This document shows positions 12,201 through 24,900 of a stretch of 64,000 bases of DNA, in pieces. The notes beneath the pieces were generated by a model. It worked only from the letters and a program-made list of their open reading frames with translations, searched no databases and was not told where the DNA came from. Origin of the DNA: Ctenosaura bakeri. Taxonomy: Eukaryota > Chordata > Lepidosauria > Squamata > Iguanidae. Within the stretch, counting starts at the first letter, position 1. Every line of letters begins with the position of its first letter. The DNA is taken from contig CAOLHI010000646.1 in the NCBI GenBank assembly GCA_948474755.1, positions 372,001 through 436,000 on the forward strand, given 5' to 3'. The translations under genes were made by a program, and so were the position numbers.

Positions 12201-13715
12201 GTGCATAGATTCTCCTGACAGTATACGTGAGCTTTCAGATAGACACACATTACACTGACAAGCACTTTAACCCTGATAATGACAGTACGAAAAAGTCCCC
12301 AGTAAATACAAGACAGATTTTACATAGATTAATGCTCTAATGCATTCCATGTGAAAGGAGCAAAAAAGAAAATGTCCCATTTAACCACCATTATATTTGC
12401 AAGGCATGCAGTCACTGAGGTAGATGAAACTTACAACTACAGGGAAGTTGAAGAACATTTTACTGCTTGTGGGAAGACTTCTAATGGGACACACACAATC
12501 ATTGTTCTCCTTCTATTCATGAGATCACTGGAGCTTTAAGATTATGCACAGAGATATGAGGACAAGCACCTTAATAACAGATCTTCAGCCATGTGCTGGA
12601 TTGCTGCTGAAAAGATGATTCAATATAAAATGAGTACTTCAGCTCACAACAGGACTCTGCATAAGAAATTTCAATAAATTTCCCATCTCAGTAGGTCAGT
12701 TTGACATGTACAATAAAAGAGTTTTGGTTGGTAGACCTTATGAATGACATCTTGGCACCAGGCCATAGCCATAGTTCTATGAGTGAATACACTCCTGGTA
12801 TCCCTAATAATAGCTTGCTGTCTTTACCTTCTCATTTTTTGCCTAGAATTTATAAGGATTTTAACTATTGTGAATGGAAGAAATACCCACTAGTGTGCTT
12901 CCTAGCTATTATTTGAGTTGATATTGGGTTACAAAATAGTTTGGTTGGTAATGAATGTATGGCTGCTACTTCATATATACAAGTCATTCTTTGTTGCAAG
13001 CTGACCATTCCTAGAGCCTCAGCTTGGTGAACTATCTCCTAGAAACAATTCTGACCAGCTCCAAATAACAGGACCAGTTCAGGATGCTTTCTTGTCTTAG
13101 GCAAAGGACAAAATGGCAGTTCCTCGCCTATTTTTTAAAAATAATTTTTATTACAAGTTACAAATGCAATTCAAAGATGAACTGCAAAAACAAACGATGA
13201 AACACAGCATTCCAATTGCAAGAAAGATCTGCATCATCTGTTGAAAGGTATGAGGGGAAAACAGTAAATTAACCAAATGCGTTTCTTCAAATTTGACCAT
13301 GAAAAGCAGGGAGACAAAGTCTGCTGCACTGTGATCTGCAAAACAAATTAAACTCAACCATGTTTCCACAAATAGATCTGATTCTGAATCATTGTTCTGA
13401 GATATGGTTCTTTGGGAGACACTCTTGGCGCTGTGATGTCAGATACACCGTTTTGAATGAATTAATTGAACAAGTCTTAGCACTTTAGATTTTTTTTTCT
13501 TTAAAGCAATAAAGACACAAAGAGGACCATATTGGTAACTGATGTTATCCCGAGAGGGGCAAGGAAGTTTTTTTTTCCTTGTCGCTTTCCTTTGGAACAT
13601 TAAACAGCTTCCTGTTTAAGTGCAGAGTGGATGTCATGTCCCATTAAGGCTGAACTGCTATATTCACTTATTATGGGGATAAGCCTTTTTGGACTCAGTA
13701 GGGCTTATTTCTGAG
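9224..13715. other. Long non-coding stretch
   Basis: No gene, transposon or structured repeat that I can support over about 4.5 kb. There is a short (AGT)n run near 11918-11931 and scattered homopolymers. The stretch is unusually repeat-poor compared with the rest of the window, at least by eye. Confidence 0.45.
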
Positions 13716-13716
13716 A

Positions 13717-13717
13717 A

Positions 13718-13756
<39 letters not shown>

Positions 13757-13757
13757 T
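13717..13757. repeat. (ATCT)n microsatellite
   Basis: About ten uninterrupted ATCT tetranucleotide units followed by ATTTTCCC. Likely length-polymorphic. Confidence 0.92.
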
Positions 13758-16700
13758 TTCCCTATAAATCTTCCTTTGAAAACTCAGTAGTAGGTATAGG
13801 CCTCCAGAAGTTGCCCAAATATTTGTAAAGTGAACTTGCTTGGGATTGCCTGGTAGCCAGTCTGTACAATAACCTTTATAATGATGACGTGCATTCATTG
13901 ACTGTTTTTGGTACTCCGTGGTTCCTATCTTTAGTCCCACTCTTGGTCCCTGTTGTTTGTTCGATGAAATTTGCTCCTGCTGTAGCATAAAAGGAAAAAA
14001 AAATCTACTGGATTTCTGATAAAACAGAGCTATACACCACCATGCCAAGCATGATTCCATTTAGAAACAAGACACAAGCTGTGTCTAATATGTTTATAAG
14101 CTAAATTTCCTTCCTTGGAAATGAGGTGTGTGGTAAAATTGGACCCTGTTTCAAAGGATAAAAAATCCACATTTTCACTACCATCACTGCAACATATTTA
14201 GCAGCAATCTTGTTAGGCTGAGGGTTCCTCCAGGAATTATCCAATTATTCATACACTGGTATATAAATTAAGCTTGCTAGTAGATTGCATGTTTATTCTG
14301 GTATACAATCTATACAATAACATTAATAGATCAATAATGAATGATCATATGTACCATCTGTCATCAGTTTGGTCTTGCTTTAATGTGTATTAACATGCAG
14401 GTTTCTCAGACAGAAATGAAAGTGGGCTCTATTTAATTTGTTCAGTTGCTATTCTGAACTATTTAATGGCATTCCTGAAATGAACTTGGATTATTTTCTT
14501 TACAATCTGGAAATTACACAAAGAGTGTTTTTAATTAAGTGGAGCATATGAAAGTGAGTAGGTTTGTCAATAATTTTTTTCCCCAGGATGGTTCTTTAGC
14601 CTAAACATTTTATACATCATAATGTGCTATTTCTACAGGAAAATACGTTTCCTCTGCAAGATCTTTTGTTCCAAGGGTTTAGTAAATTGGTTTGAAATAA
14701 ACCTTGGTTGCATATATATAAATATTAAGAATCAGATAGTTTTCTTACAGCATATAAAACAAAAGCCAGATTGATCCTAAAAAGTCTCTTTCTACTTCAA
14801 AAACAAACAAACTCCACACAATTAAGGCATTAATAAGTTTCAAGATATGAAAAAAACTGAATGGAGTAAGCAAATGTTCCAAATTTTCTTGGATTTTAGA
14901 ACTTTGATGAAAGTTGCTAGCCATTCAAGACTGGGTTTAAAACTAGCCAGGATTAACCCTAAACTTAAATGGGCAGCATCAGTTATCTCAGCTCAGCAGG
15001 GACCATTTTGGAGGCAATGTCTTAAATCTAATAATGGTCCCAGCTATAGTAGATAAAGTAGGCAGTAGACTTGATATGCCATGTTTGATTGGTTCTGTTG
15101 ATTCAATGAGTCTAATCTAGGCCAAAGTTTTATGGGTTTTCAGTCCAATCAAATTGGTACTTACTTCCATCAGTTGTAGTGGATAAGGATGTGATCCTTT
15201 ACCAGTTTTGTCTAGAAGGAAGCAACAAGTAATTTTAGCATTTTTTCCCCACTGTAAGGAAGTCTTCAAAAACTGTGCAGTTTCTAAAGACTATTCAAAG
15301 TTCAGATCTTATTCTGCACAAAACTCACATAGTTTTTTTTTTCTTTTTGGCCTAAAAGGTGGCATTCTGTTCAAAAAATAATGTTTCTATGGAGAAATAT
15401 TGTTTTCTGTGAAGAATATGGGGTTTTTTTGCACAGAAAATGCTTTTCCTCCATCTTTTCTTATCTATCCATCTGATGAAATGCATGAAGTCTTCCTTAA
15501 TTTCCTCCCTTAAAAAAAAAAGGACAGTAACTCCTATCCCCATGAAACATCAGAACTGTGGCCCCTTTAAGTGATTCTTTATGACTGTTTTTGTGTATCA
15601 TTTTAGTAAAATGCTTAATGAGGAATGAGGGTAAGTAACATGTCCAAAGAAGGTCACTAAAGTGTTAAAACACCATTGTAAGTTTTGGTATTTATAGATA
15701 TCGATTATTTTGAGACATTATTGGGTTGAGAGAAGACAAAAAGGCCCACTTGTCTTTCCATCTGGTCCCTTTATTTCTCAAGATAGATGAGTTAATAAAC
15801 AGGGAACATTCCCACAAATTCAGCCTCAGTAATATTTGTCACCTTTAGAATTGCTTGGATGAAAGGAACATCTTTCACAGGCATTCACAGGAGGGAAGTC
15901 AGCTGACCTGATGGGCAACACCATTGGCCAAAAATTCAGTAAAAGTGAACCAGATTCTTTCATCAGAACTTCATCCTGATTTCTGTTGCTCATAAATTAA
16001 AATATTACGTTTCGTTTTAAAACTGAAGTCTGTTTAGCATTCCCCTCCTTGTATCCCTCTGTCTGACTCGGGTAATTAAAATATAAGATATCTGACAACT
16101 TTGTCTCTGCTTTAAAGTAACAAACAAATCCAGGGGCATCATTAGAAGTCAAAGACGGGAAGAAATAAAATTTTAATAAATATCTTGACCAGAAGAGAAT
16201 TGAAGCCTTGTACTTGCAATATAAAGGGCAACACACAAAGTAAGGGAGAAGAATTGTTGGGCTAGGTTGTCATGCTAACAGAATAAAAAGAACCCAGCAG
16301 CGCCAAGGTAGTTTGGGTAGCTCTCAGTGGTTCCATCAATTCCAATGCAATTTTGCATAAATATATTGTCAAGGTATCCAGAGTCATATTTTTTTCATTT
16401 TATAATAAGAAACAATAGACTTCCTAATGCACTAAACACAAACCCCCAAAAGGTTGTTCTGATTTGTCTTTTCTGCTGTTCAGATAATAGATACAATAGC
16501 TCATGTATTCCAGGGACATACTTACTATCTGTCTGCTTATGTATAATGGAAATACTGTTATGGTCTTAATGCAAATGCTTCAGCCCATCCTGCCAAAGTT
16601 GCATAGCATTTTGTCATTGCGTTGCATTGTTTCAACAGGGGAAATATAATTACCCATTTTTGAGTTTTAGAAAGTTGCTTTTCTCCGAGTCAGGGTTATT

Positions 16701-17700
16701 CCAAATCATGCTGATTCTCAGGTGAGTGTTCACTTTTTTATTAAATAAAAGGCAAAATATACTGGCACCATAAATTAGAAAGGATGCAGGGATGTGTTTG
16801 TTATTTTATGAAGCCCAAGTTAATCGAATTCAGCTCTAGGGAACCAAGAGCCAGCCATAAAAGGGAATAAAGTTTGGAAATCTCATTCTCTCTAAATATT
16901 GACTTGACCAGTGCTTCGGTGGGAATTAAAGGCCTTAAATTACAAGAAGGCCTACTTCCACAGATAATTATTGCTTTAAATTCCTGTGAGGTGAGATGTT
17001 GTGTTCTAGTATCTTTGACCATGGGGAAGTAACTAACAATTCACTGTTCAGTTGTGTTTTCTCTAGTGAAGAGCTGGTTAGGAAAACATGTTGTAACCCC
17101 CCAAATGATAGTGCAGTAAATTAATGGCGACACTGGGAAATATATCACATAGCCATGTATCTTGGGGACACCCTAGACACACAGCCTAGACCTCTGTCAT
17201 ATCATTTGAATTGTTCTGCTGGAGAGTGACAGTTTAAATGAGATTTTTTTATGCTTTAAAGGCTGTTTCTTTAGACAGATTTTATGGTAGCAACCTCTTT
17301 CACCAGTAGGGCACAATGCCCCTATTTGAATGTCACTGGACTGCTTCCCCCACTGGACAAAACCCAGCCAGAGGTGAATTGCATTTAAGAGCTATAGAGG
17401 AGGGGTCAGTGTATTCTGACAAAATGCTTGTCCTGGGAAGTTAAAGTCATTAGCCACTGTTTTAAACGATTGTATTTTCCTTGTTGGTTTTGACCTTGCA
17501 TAATGGTGTGTTTTTGATAATTCTCATTGCTACAATTTCTCTTAATACTTGTTAAATGCTTATTTACTGTAGAAAGTCTACTTCAGTTTAGATACTGCTA
17601 TATCAACAGCCACAAAGCTATTACAGTACTTCCACCAATTCTATTGAATCGTCTCATTTCTTGAGGACCAGTTGTTGAGAAAGAATGGAATAGTCAGTAA
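13758..17700. other. Non-coding, with possible conserved AT-rich blocks
   Basis: No gene recognised. 15240-15450 contains a copy of the low-copy repeat also seen at 2925-3060. The blocks 14400-14570 and about 17200-17600 are low in obvious repeats and carry homeodomain-like words such as TTTTTAATTAAG. That is weak evidence for regulatory conservation and is inference only. Confidence 0.35.
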
Positions 17701-17715
17701 AAGATGGAAGTTATA

Positions 17716-17850
17716 TGGGGTCCCCAGGAAGGCTTAGACCAAAACCTCAATCATCCTCAGCAAGCATACCCATTGACAGCACTTGTGAGGATGGTAAGGG
17801 TTATAGCCTAACACATCTGGAAGATAGCAGCTTGGGCAGGGGTGTAGCTG
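17716..17850. repeat. Decayed palindromic repeat (pattern AGATGTTGTAGTCC)
   Basis: The right half reads GAGGATGGTAAGGGTTATAG followed by CCTAACACATCTGGAAG. The left half is its decayed inverse around GACCAAAACCTCAATCATCC. Similar copies occur at about 613-699, 19905-20005 and 31063-31170. This is a common short foldback type in lizard genomes. The superfamily is not assigned. Confidence 0.5.
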
Positions 17851-18123
17851 TCATGGATTCTGCATGAAAGGTGATATCACAAGGAAAGCTCATAGTCCCT
17901 ATCCACAACAAATGGATTGTTTTCCTCAGGTCACATCATCTGATACACTGTTAAAGAGAAAGTGTAATTATATTTTGTTTTTTTTAAAAATATTTCTATA
18001 CCACTTTTCATTTATACAAATCCTGACATGGTTTACAGAGAGACTATAAAACAATCCAATGAATCACAATAATAAATATTGGAGTTCAAAAAAACAAATA
18101 GCTAAGGAAACCATTGGTATGAG

Positions 18124-18801
18124 TCAAACTGTACAACCACTCCCCCCAGTTTCATCATTATGGTTTCTGGGAAACCAGCTCACATTAATCTTTCTCCGCA
18201 ATTTGCTCACATGTTGTGCAAGAAAAATTTCACAGTGTGAGATTCCCATCCCAGTATCCAGAGTTGCTTCTACAGTAAAACCTTCTTTAGGAAATTTTAA
18301 CATGTATAGCCTCTCCATATGAGTGGGGCACTTTGTGCGTCTGTGGAGGCTCTCCATGCAATGAAGAACCTTGAAAAATAGGTTCATAATCATGTTGAGA
18401 TCTGAACAAAGTTCTCTGCTAGTGACAGCTCTCCTTCTACATGTGGAACAGGGATGGAGAGTGGCTGAGAAGGCATACTTGCAATCTTCCCACTCCTTAT
18501 GTGTAGAAACTACATTCATTAAAATACCTGAACTAGACTTATGACTTCTATATTCTTTCCTGACTTTTTTCCTTGTTCCCCACCACCTATGAGATGGTAC
18601 AGTTTTGTAGCTGTCCAGCATGGTGTCCAGGGTAAGAAAAAGGCTATATTCAGATTCAAAAGGGCTCAAGACAATTCTAAAACTAGTACAGAAACAGGAA
18701 AAATGCATTCTGGCCTTAGGAGCTTGGTTCTCCAAATTATGCATGGGATAGTTCCAAACTTTTCTTAAAAGTGGACTCTTTGTATCTCGTATAATAGGCA
18801 T
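18124..18801 (-). other. Longest open frame in the window, unrecognised
   Basis: An uninterrupted 225-residue frame on the minus strand, starting with ATG at 18801 and ending at a stop at 18124. It has no signal peptide, membrane segment, repeat or catalytic motif that I recognise. It contains a basic patch (RWWGTRKKVRKEYR), several cysteines including CSTCRRR, and a leucine/arginine-rich end. I see no TATA box, splice signal or poly-A signal placed so as to support expression. In AT-rich DNA a frame of this length is unlikely but not excluded in 64 kb and six frames. It could be a decayed transposon ORF, a lineage-specific exon, a retrocopy fragment or chance. I do not assign a function. Confidence 0.2.
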
Positions 18802-18872
18802 CAGGGTAGTGCGGCATTTTTGCTCAGTATTATTTCAGTGGGATTTTGTTACTAGATACTAAGTTACTAAGT

Positions 18873-18899
18873 AAGATTAGTAACAAAGTTACTAATCTT
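18873..18899. repeat. Perfect 12-bp inverted repeat
   Basis: Arms AAGATTAGTAAC and GTTACTAATCTT are separated by AAA. A related TTACTAGATACTAAGTTACT lies just upstream, so the region is a small cluster of TTACTA-type words. Confidence 0.85.
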
Positions 18900-18901
18900 G
18901 A

Positions 18902-21780
18902 AATTTCCCTTTCTATGTATAAACCACATAGGAGTACAGAGAGACTAACATATAAGGAAGCTTCAAATAAAATGAATTGATGAGCAATACTATCTTTCTT
19001 GACCAAGAATGGACTAAAAGGGAGTTATTGCTTTGCACTACTAAATCCACCAGAATTTAAAAGCATCAATATGCTAAAGAAAAGAAATTACAACAATTTA
19101 TTGTGCATTTCAGTTATGTTACATTGTATGGGGAGTTACATCAGCTTACAGGTATTTGAAAGGTTTTATGGGGATAGCTTATCTCTGAGTCACATAACTA
19201 CCTAACTAATAATTAGTTATGCATAAAACAGGGATTAGGGATAGCCTGCAGCTGAATATAGAATCCCCTTTTGATCTGAGATTCAAATTAACTTGTACTT
19301 ATTACTGTGAAGGCTGTAAGTTTTACATCTCTTGAAAATAGTGTTATTATTATTTGATGTCCAGCATACTTTAAAGGATAAAAAAAGAAGGTGCTTAATA
19401 TGTGCTTTTTCAAAAAGTTATGGTAGTTACCATGCATGGTTCCTACAGACTTGTTTCACTTCATTGCATTTATTCTTGTGGTATGATGGCTATGTATGAA
19501 AACATGTGCCTATGTCTCTGATCTGGAGGTTTCATGTCCTGTTCAGCCTGGTAGCATATATCATGAAAATTGAGTTTCCACAAAATGCAATGTTGGTATG
19601 CCAGGCTTTTGCTGGTCCATACTGTGAATATTCAGAGTTTTTCTTCTCTTCAGTGACAAGGCAATATGGCCCAAAATTGTCAGCTGATGCAAGATTTTTC
19701 ATCCCGGTCAGTAAGACCAAACAGAATAATGTTTCTCCTTGCTTTTCACTTTTAATACTTTTTTGTATTAAAATGTAGCTTGTGGAAAAACTAAGATTTT
19801 TTGCTCAAAAACATTTTGCATAAAATCCATGAATCATTAATCACAGTGCTTAAACAATTATATTTTCTTACTTTTTCCTCTTTTTTTTCTCCCACCATGG
19901 CTGCTTTTCCTGATTTTGGTTGCAGCAATTAACCGATGCTCATGATGCTCATAAGGATGATAGGAATTGTAGTCTACCACATCTGGAACGCACCAGGAGG
20001 GAAGATCAGTTCTGCAGTAAAGGAAATGTCAAAATGGCAGTTTAGCATAGGTCCACAGAATCAGATCGCTGCATCTGCCATCCAGGCAGATATTAAGATA
20101 TTAACATTGTAATTTGGGTTGAGTGAAATCAAAATAAATGATCATCCTTGAAATAATCATTACAACCATTAAAGGAACATTTGAAAAAGATATTAAAAGG
20201 AGAAGTATTAAATATTAACAGGTTTTCAGACCAGAAGGTACTCACTCAAGGGGTTTGAATTGTCTGCCAGACAATGAGAATTGTAGCTAATTAAGCAGAA
20301 AATTAGTTCAAAGGTAGTGAGGTAGACAGCTATAATTGGGTAATGGGTGATGAGTAGTGATACCCCTTTAAATATGCCACTGAAATATTCTTAGTCAGTG
20401 AGTGCTGAGAAACATGAACACCAAACCACTTACCATCTATCCCTCAATAGTTTATCTGTCTAGCTAGTTAGCTATTATGTGGTCAGTAGCTAATGTGGGA
20501 CCTTTCTGGAGTGTCAGACACCAAGTGGTTCACCCCACCATCTGGGAATGGGACAAACTCAGTAGACTTAGAGCAGGGTTGGGCCTTCTGCAGCTCCATT
20601 TCCAAAATTCCTTAACCCCTCCCTGCACCATGAGGGGATGTGTAGGCAGGCTTTGTCATTGCTCTAAAAGGTTCCATTCTAAAGTTTAGACAGAGCAGCC
20701 AAATAGTTACCACCACCAAAACCCCAAAACAAATGGAACTTTAGAAATTTGCCAAGCAAAACTCTGCACAGTGAGAAAAAGCCAGAGCAAACTGGTTGCA
20801 TCTGGCCTGCTTTAGCCACCATTTTAGATTTCTTAAGTAGAGAAATCCTGCTCTTCTCTGGTCCACCTGGAAAATCCTGCCCCCATCCCCAGTTTCCATA
20901 TCCCAGTTGCCAATTGGCCAATGTGCAAAAAAGTGTATGAGCTTTTGCAACCATCTAAGCAGCCAAGGCTGCCCAGAAAATAATGGTTGCTGTCCTTTGC
21001 ATCTGCTTTCTACCCCAACAATGGACACCAAATAATGACCCTAGTAAGTTCAATGACCCATTGATTTATCTCCTAAAACTTATTGCTCTTAGCTATATAT
21101 TGACCATATAAAACCTGTAAAAAAATGCTAGATTTTATACCAAGGAAATCTGAATCTTTGTGACCTGAACATCAAAAAGAAAGCCATATAGGCTTCTGAG
21201 GCATGGTAACAAGGAAGCTATCTTGTCTGTATGGGAATATCCAAGTGGGAGGGGATAGAATGAAAGCAAATAGGGCTATACACCAGTGAAATAGTAGGAA
21301 AATTGGGGAATATGTCAAAATAGGGATGCAAACTGTCCATAAGAAATGCCATTTTTGTCTATAAGAATGAAGTCAATGAAGATTTTGTGACTGCTTTTAT
21401 GTAAATAACACGTGAATAAATGTTTCGTCATGGAGTATTCGTGAAATTTTCACAAATATACCCCAAAATGAAAAATGAACCAAAAAAGATATCTTGCAGT
21501 GGTTGGAAATAGACACACTCATGAAGGATGAGATAATTTGTAAATCTTCAAAACACATATTGAACTACTCAAGTGTAAAATTAATGTCTCCTTCTTTGTG
21601 GGGTGTGTGTGTATGTCATGGAGCTGCCTTGGGTTCAGATATAGCTGAATTTTACCAGGCCTACCCAAAGCCCTTCTTAGCCTCTCTGGCAGTGTATGCA
21701 TGTGCATACCTATGTTTGTAAATTAAATGTACCACAAGATAGAAGTCCTGACAGTTAAATATGTCATGGCAGCTAGATTT
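18902..21780. other. Non-coding, one foldback fragment
   Basis: No gene recognised. Positions 19905-20005 hold a decayed palindromic repeat (GATAGGAATTGTAGTC and CACATCTGGA) of the same type as 17716-17850. A G/C-richer segment at 20480-21030 has several overlapping short frames but no recognisable domain. Confidence 0.4.
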
Positions 21781-21784
21781 GTTG

Positions 21785-21990
21785 TTATTTACTATAAAGT
21801 TGACTTTGACTTAAAGTGACCCTTTGATTCAGAGATTTCCAAGACCTCCTGTTCACCAGCTGCCCAGCTCAGGCCTTGCAAACTCAGAGGTGTGGCTTTC
21901 TTGATTGAATTAATCTACCTGTAGTGTGGTCTCACTCTTTTCCTACTGCCTTTGACCATACTAACCATTATTGTATTTTTCAATGCAGGC
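21785..21990 (-). mobile_element. RTE/BovB-like LINE fragment, antisense
   Basis: The plus strand reads CTGCCCAGCTCAGGCCTTGC, AAACTCAGAGGTGTGGCTTT, then TTGATTGAATTAATCTACC and CTCTTTTCCTACTGCCTTTG. Reversed, this matches the C-terminal end of RTE-type reverse transcriptase ORFs plus 3' tail, with the basic GKVEG-RKRGRP-RMRW type of sequence. It is heavily decayed. The segment at 25998-26160 shares the GCTCAGGCCTT-CAAACT stretch. Confidence 0.6.
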
Positions 21991-24900
21991 ACAGTATACC
22001 TCTGAAAACAGTCACATACTGTCCTGTCCATACCTGCAAAGCTATTTTACTGCTCTTTTTTCAGTTTATGACATTTTCTGTGATAAGAAAAATGACAAAT
22101 GCAGCTAGGGAAAAATACCAGCAAATATCAAACAGAACACAACTCATACCCCTCCTCACCACCCCTGTAAAACTTCATGAAGCAGACATGGTAATTGCAC
22201 CTCAAAAGTCTCATCTGGAAATATCCAAGATATCTCAGACTACTGAAGCTAATAGCTTTGGAATAATTATAGTTTTTGATTGTATACTGGGGAATGCACA
22301 TAAGCAGAAGGCATTACTATTTATTATTACCATTATTTCATCCACCATCCTGATTTTGCTCTCAATTTAGAGTTACGACTGTTGTTCAAGATTCATATTT
22401 CACCAAATATGATAGCCTTCAGAAAACATTCCTAATTTTGGAGCTGAAATTGAGCTGTGACCTTTTTACAGAAAGGACCTGTGAACATAACAAGCATGCT
22501 TATTAATGTAAAATTACAAGTCCACTTTAATGTGAAAGCTTCCTGTTGGCATTAAGAGTACACATAAAATTCTAAATGCATCTCAGAATAATGATGTTTT
22601 AATGGCCTAGTATGGTTTGGCAAATATAAGAACAACGTAAAAAAAAATGAAATCTGGCTACAGTTTGTTCAGTATGCTAATAATGTTTGTATTTTGTCAT
22701 GAACCTCAAAAAATCTCAATCTAAAGGTTATCAGCATTATATATGAAACCACTAGAATTTTGTAAAAATATAACCTGTGGTGTTTGCTTTGTACTTTAAT
22801 AAATTAAGGTTGGCATTTTTGTTGTTGTTGTTCTAGAAGCAGCATCAACAATTTTTTAAAGAAAAAACCATATAAGGAATATATACAAAGGAAAGAAAAG
22901 GTGAACAGAAAAATCTTGTCTATCTCTAAACCAGAGTGGTTCAGATATTGATACATCATTGTTAAGAAGCTACAACTAACTTCTTCCTCCTCTTATTTAT
23001 ATTTTGCTTGCTTGTTTATTTTTTTTTTAAAAAGGGGAGGGGGAGACATATGTCCTCCTTTGGTTAGGAAGGAAAAAAGAAGTGGTTATTAAAAAAATAA
23101 CAATTGAAAAAACATCTTCCTAGTGACAATGGATTACATAAAATAATATTTTTCCTGTGTTGCGCAATTCAGTCTAGAGTCCTAAAAGACTTTTGTTCTC
23201 AGAAAATTATCATACAAAATAATAGTTTTACACATGGTCAACCCATACTTTTAGGCCTTACCTATTTGTGTCAGTATGCCTTGAGCCAAACATCTTGATG
23301 ACTTGTGTGTGTAAGCTGTGACTGTATACAGCCCAAAGGCTGAATTCAAATGAGTAAAGGCAGTGGCAGCTGGTGACTTCCATGTTGGAGAGGAAATGGA
23401 TCTACTGCAGGCTTTGGCTAGGTCTCAAGAAGATGCTGAACCCTACCTCCAGAAACATTTAGCACTTTTGATAGTTCCTTTAACAAGCAAACCAAAACCT
23501 GGATTGGAGTCACTGCCTACTGATGCTGAAGCCACCTGCTGTCACTGATGAAAGGTCTAATGGGCCATATTCTACCTGCCAGTAGGGCCAAGGTCAGAGA
23601 GATCAGGGGGGAAAAAAGACTCTTAGTGAAAGAATTAAGCTTACTGAAAAGTAAGCAGGACAAACTTCTCCATATCTAAACACAATTGGCAATGAGCAGT
23701 ATGTCTACTCCAAGTTCAGCAGGACAAGCTTCTACATGCAGAACTAAACATGACTGAAACACTCAGTTTCTTCCACTGTTGCTCCTTTCCCCCAAAGGAA
23801 AAACAACAACTTAATGTCAGAAAAATGGCTGATAGGAAATAAAGGAGCTTCTCTGATAAGCCTGGGAAAAGGAGTCCCCCCCCCAGTGTTCCAAAAGAGT
23901 ATTTTCTTGTTTCCTTCCTCCTGGCAGAATGGCGACTTTGTGTGCCGGAACAGGAAACTTCATGGGGCACGTTTCAACCCCATGTGCTTACCGTACACTT
24001 CTCTGGGGTCTGGTTCTGCTGAATTCAGTGGAGCACATGTCTGAGGAAATACACAGAAAATGGCAGTGTTAGAAGATGATGTATGTGTTATAAAATGGGA
24101 TTGCAGACATCCCTCTCTCCATTTAAAAAGTAATAAAAGTTAGGATTGAAAAATAGCACAATATGGTATATGATTAATTCTGACATAAATTCTTACGGAT
24201 TTCTGCTGCCTTGCATGATGGTAACACTGAAATGGGAAAATGGCTATAAGAGCTTAGAAGTCTACATGGGCTTTAAACCACTGTCAGACTGGAACTCTGT
24301 TATCTATCACCTACTGTTCTTCTGCTTAAAATGCCTGGTCAAAGAACAGAAAGCATATTAAGTGACCCCATCCAACTCTTTCTTTCCTTTTTTCTCCCCC
24401 CCCGAAAGTGTAATCTTTGTGCCAAGTACTGTGAATGTCTAATAGGATGAATTGTTGTATCAGCAATTTCTTTCATGATTTCTCCATCCTGGCCTGGATT
24501 TAAAGACTAGTATTATGAAGCAAAAGGAAATTGTCTATGTTTCCACTGGCTTCATGCAACTGTGTTACAAGGTGTTCGATTTGTAGGTTTGATTGGCCAT
24601 GATACAAGTGTAGGAATGCATGAGAATTTTGTTTCCATTCATTTCCATAAGAATTTACCAAATTTTTCAAAGTTCTTCATATTTGGATAGAAAAAAATAT
24701 GAAATATTTAAAAATGTGCACATTGGAGAAAACAAGTTTAACAAATTTGTCTATTCAGGTAGATGGCTGTGAATGCTTATCTCAGACATTTGGCTTGAAT
24801 ATCTCTGGATTAAACAGAGTTTGCCATCATTTTTTCTTTTTTCTTCGGAAGTCTCTTCATCTATAAAAGCCAAATTCCAGGCAGGTACAACATAGCTGTA

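Noticed and set aside
13717..13757. CRISPR-like repeat array
   Set aside because: It is a simple tetranucleotide microsatellite with no spacers, in what appears to be vertebrate DNA.
21924..22370. 148-residue open frame on the plus strand
   Set aside because: It begins inside an antisense LINE fragment and runs into unrelated DNA. Its hydrophobic end is typical of AT-rich chance frames.
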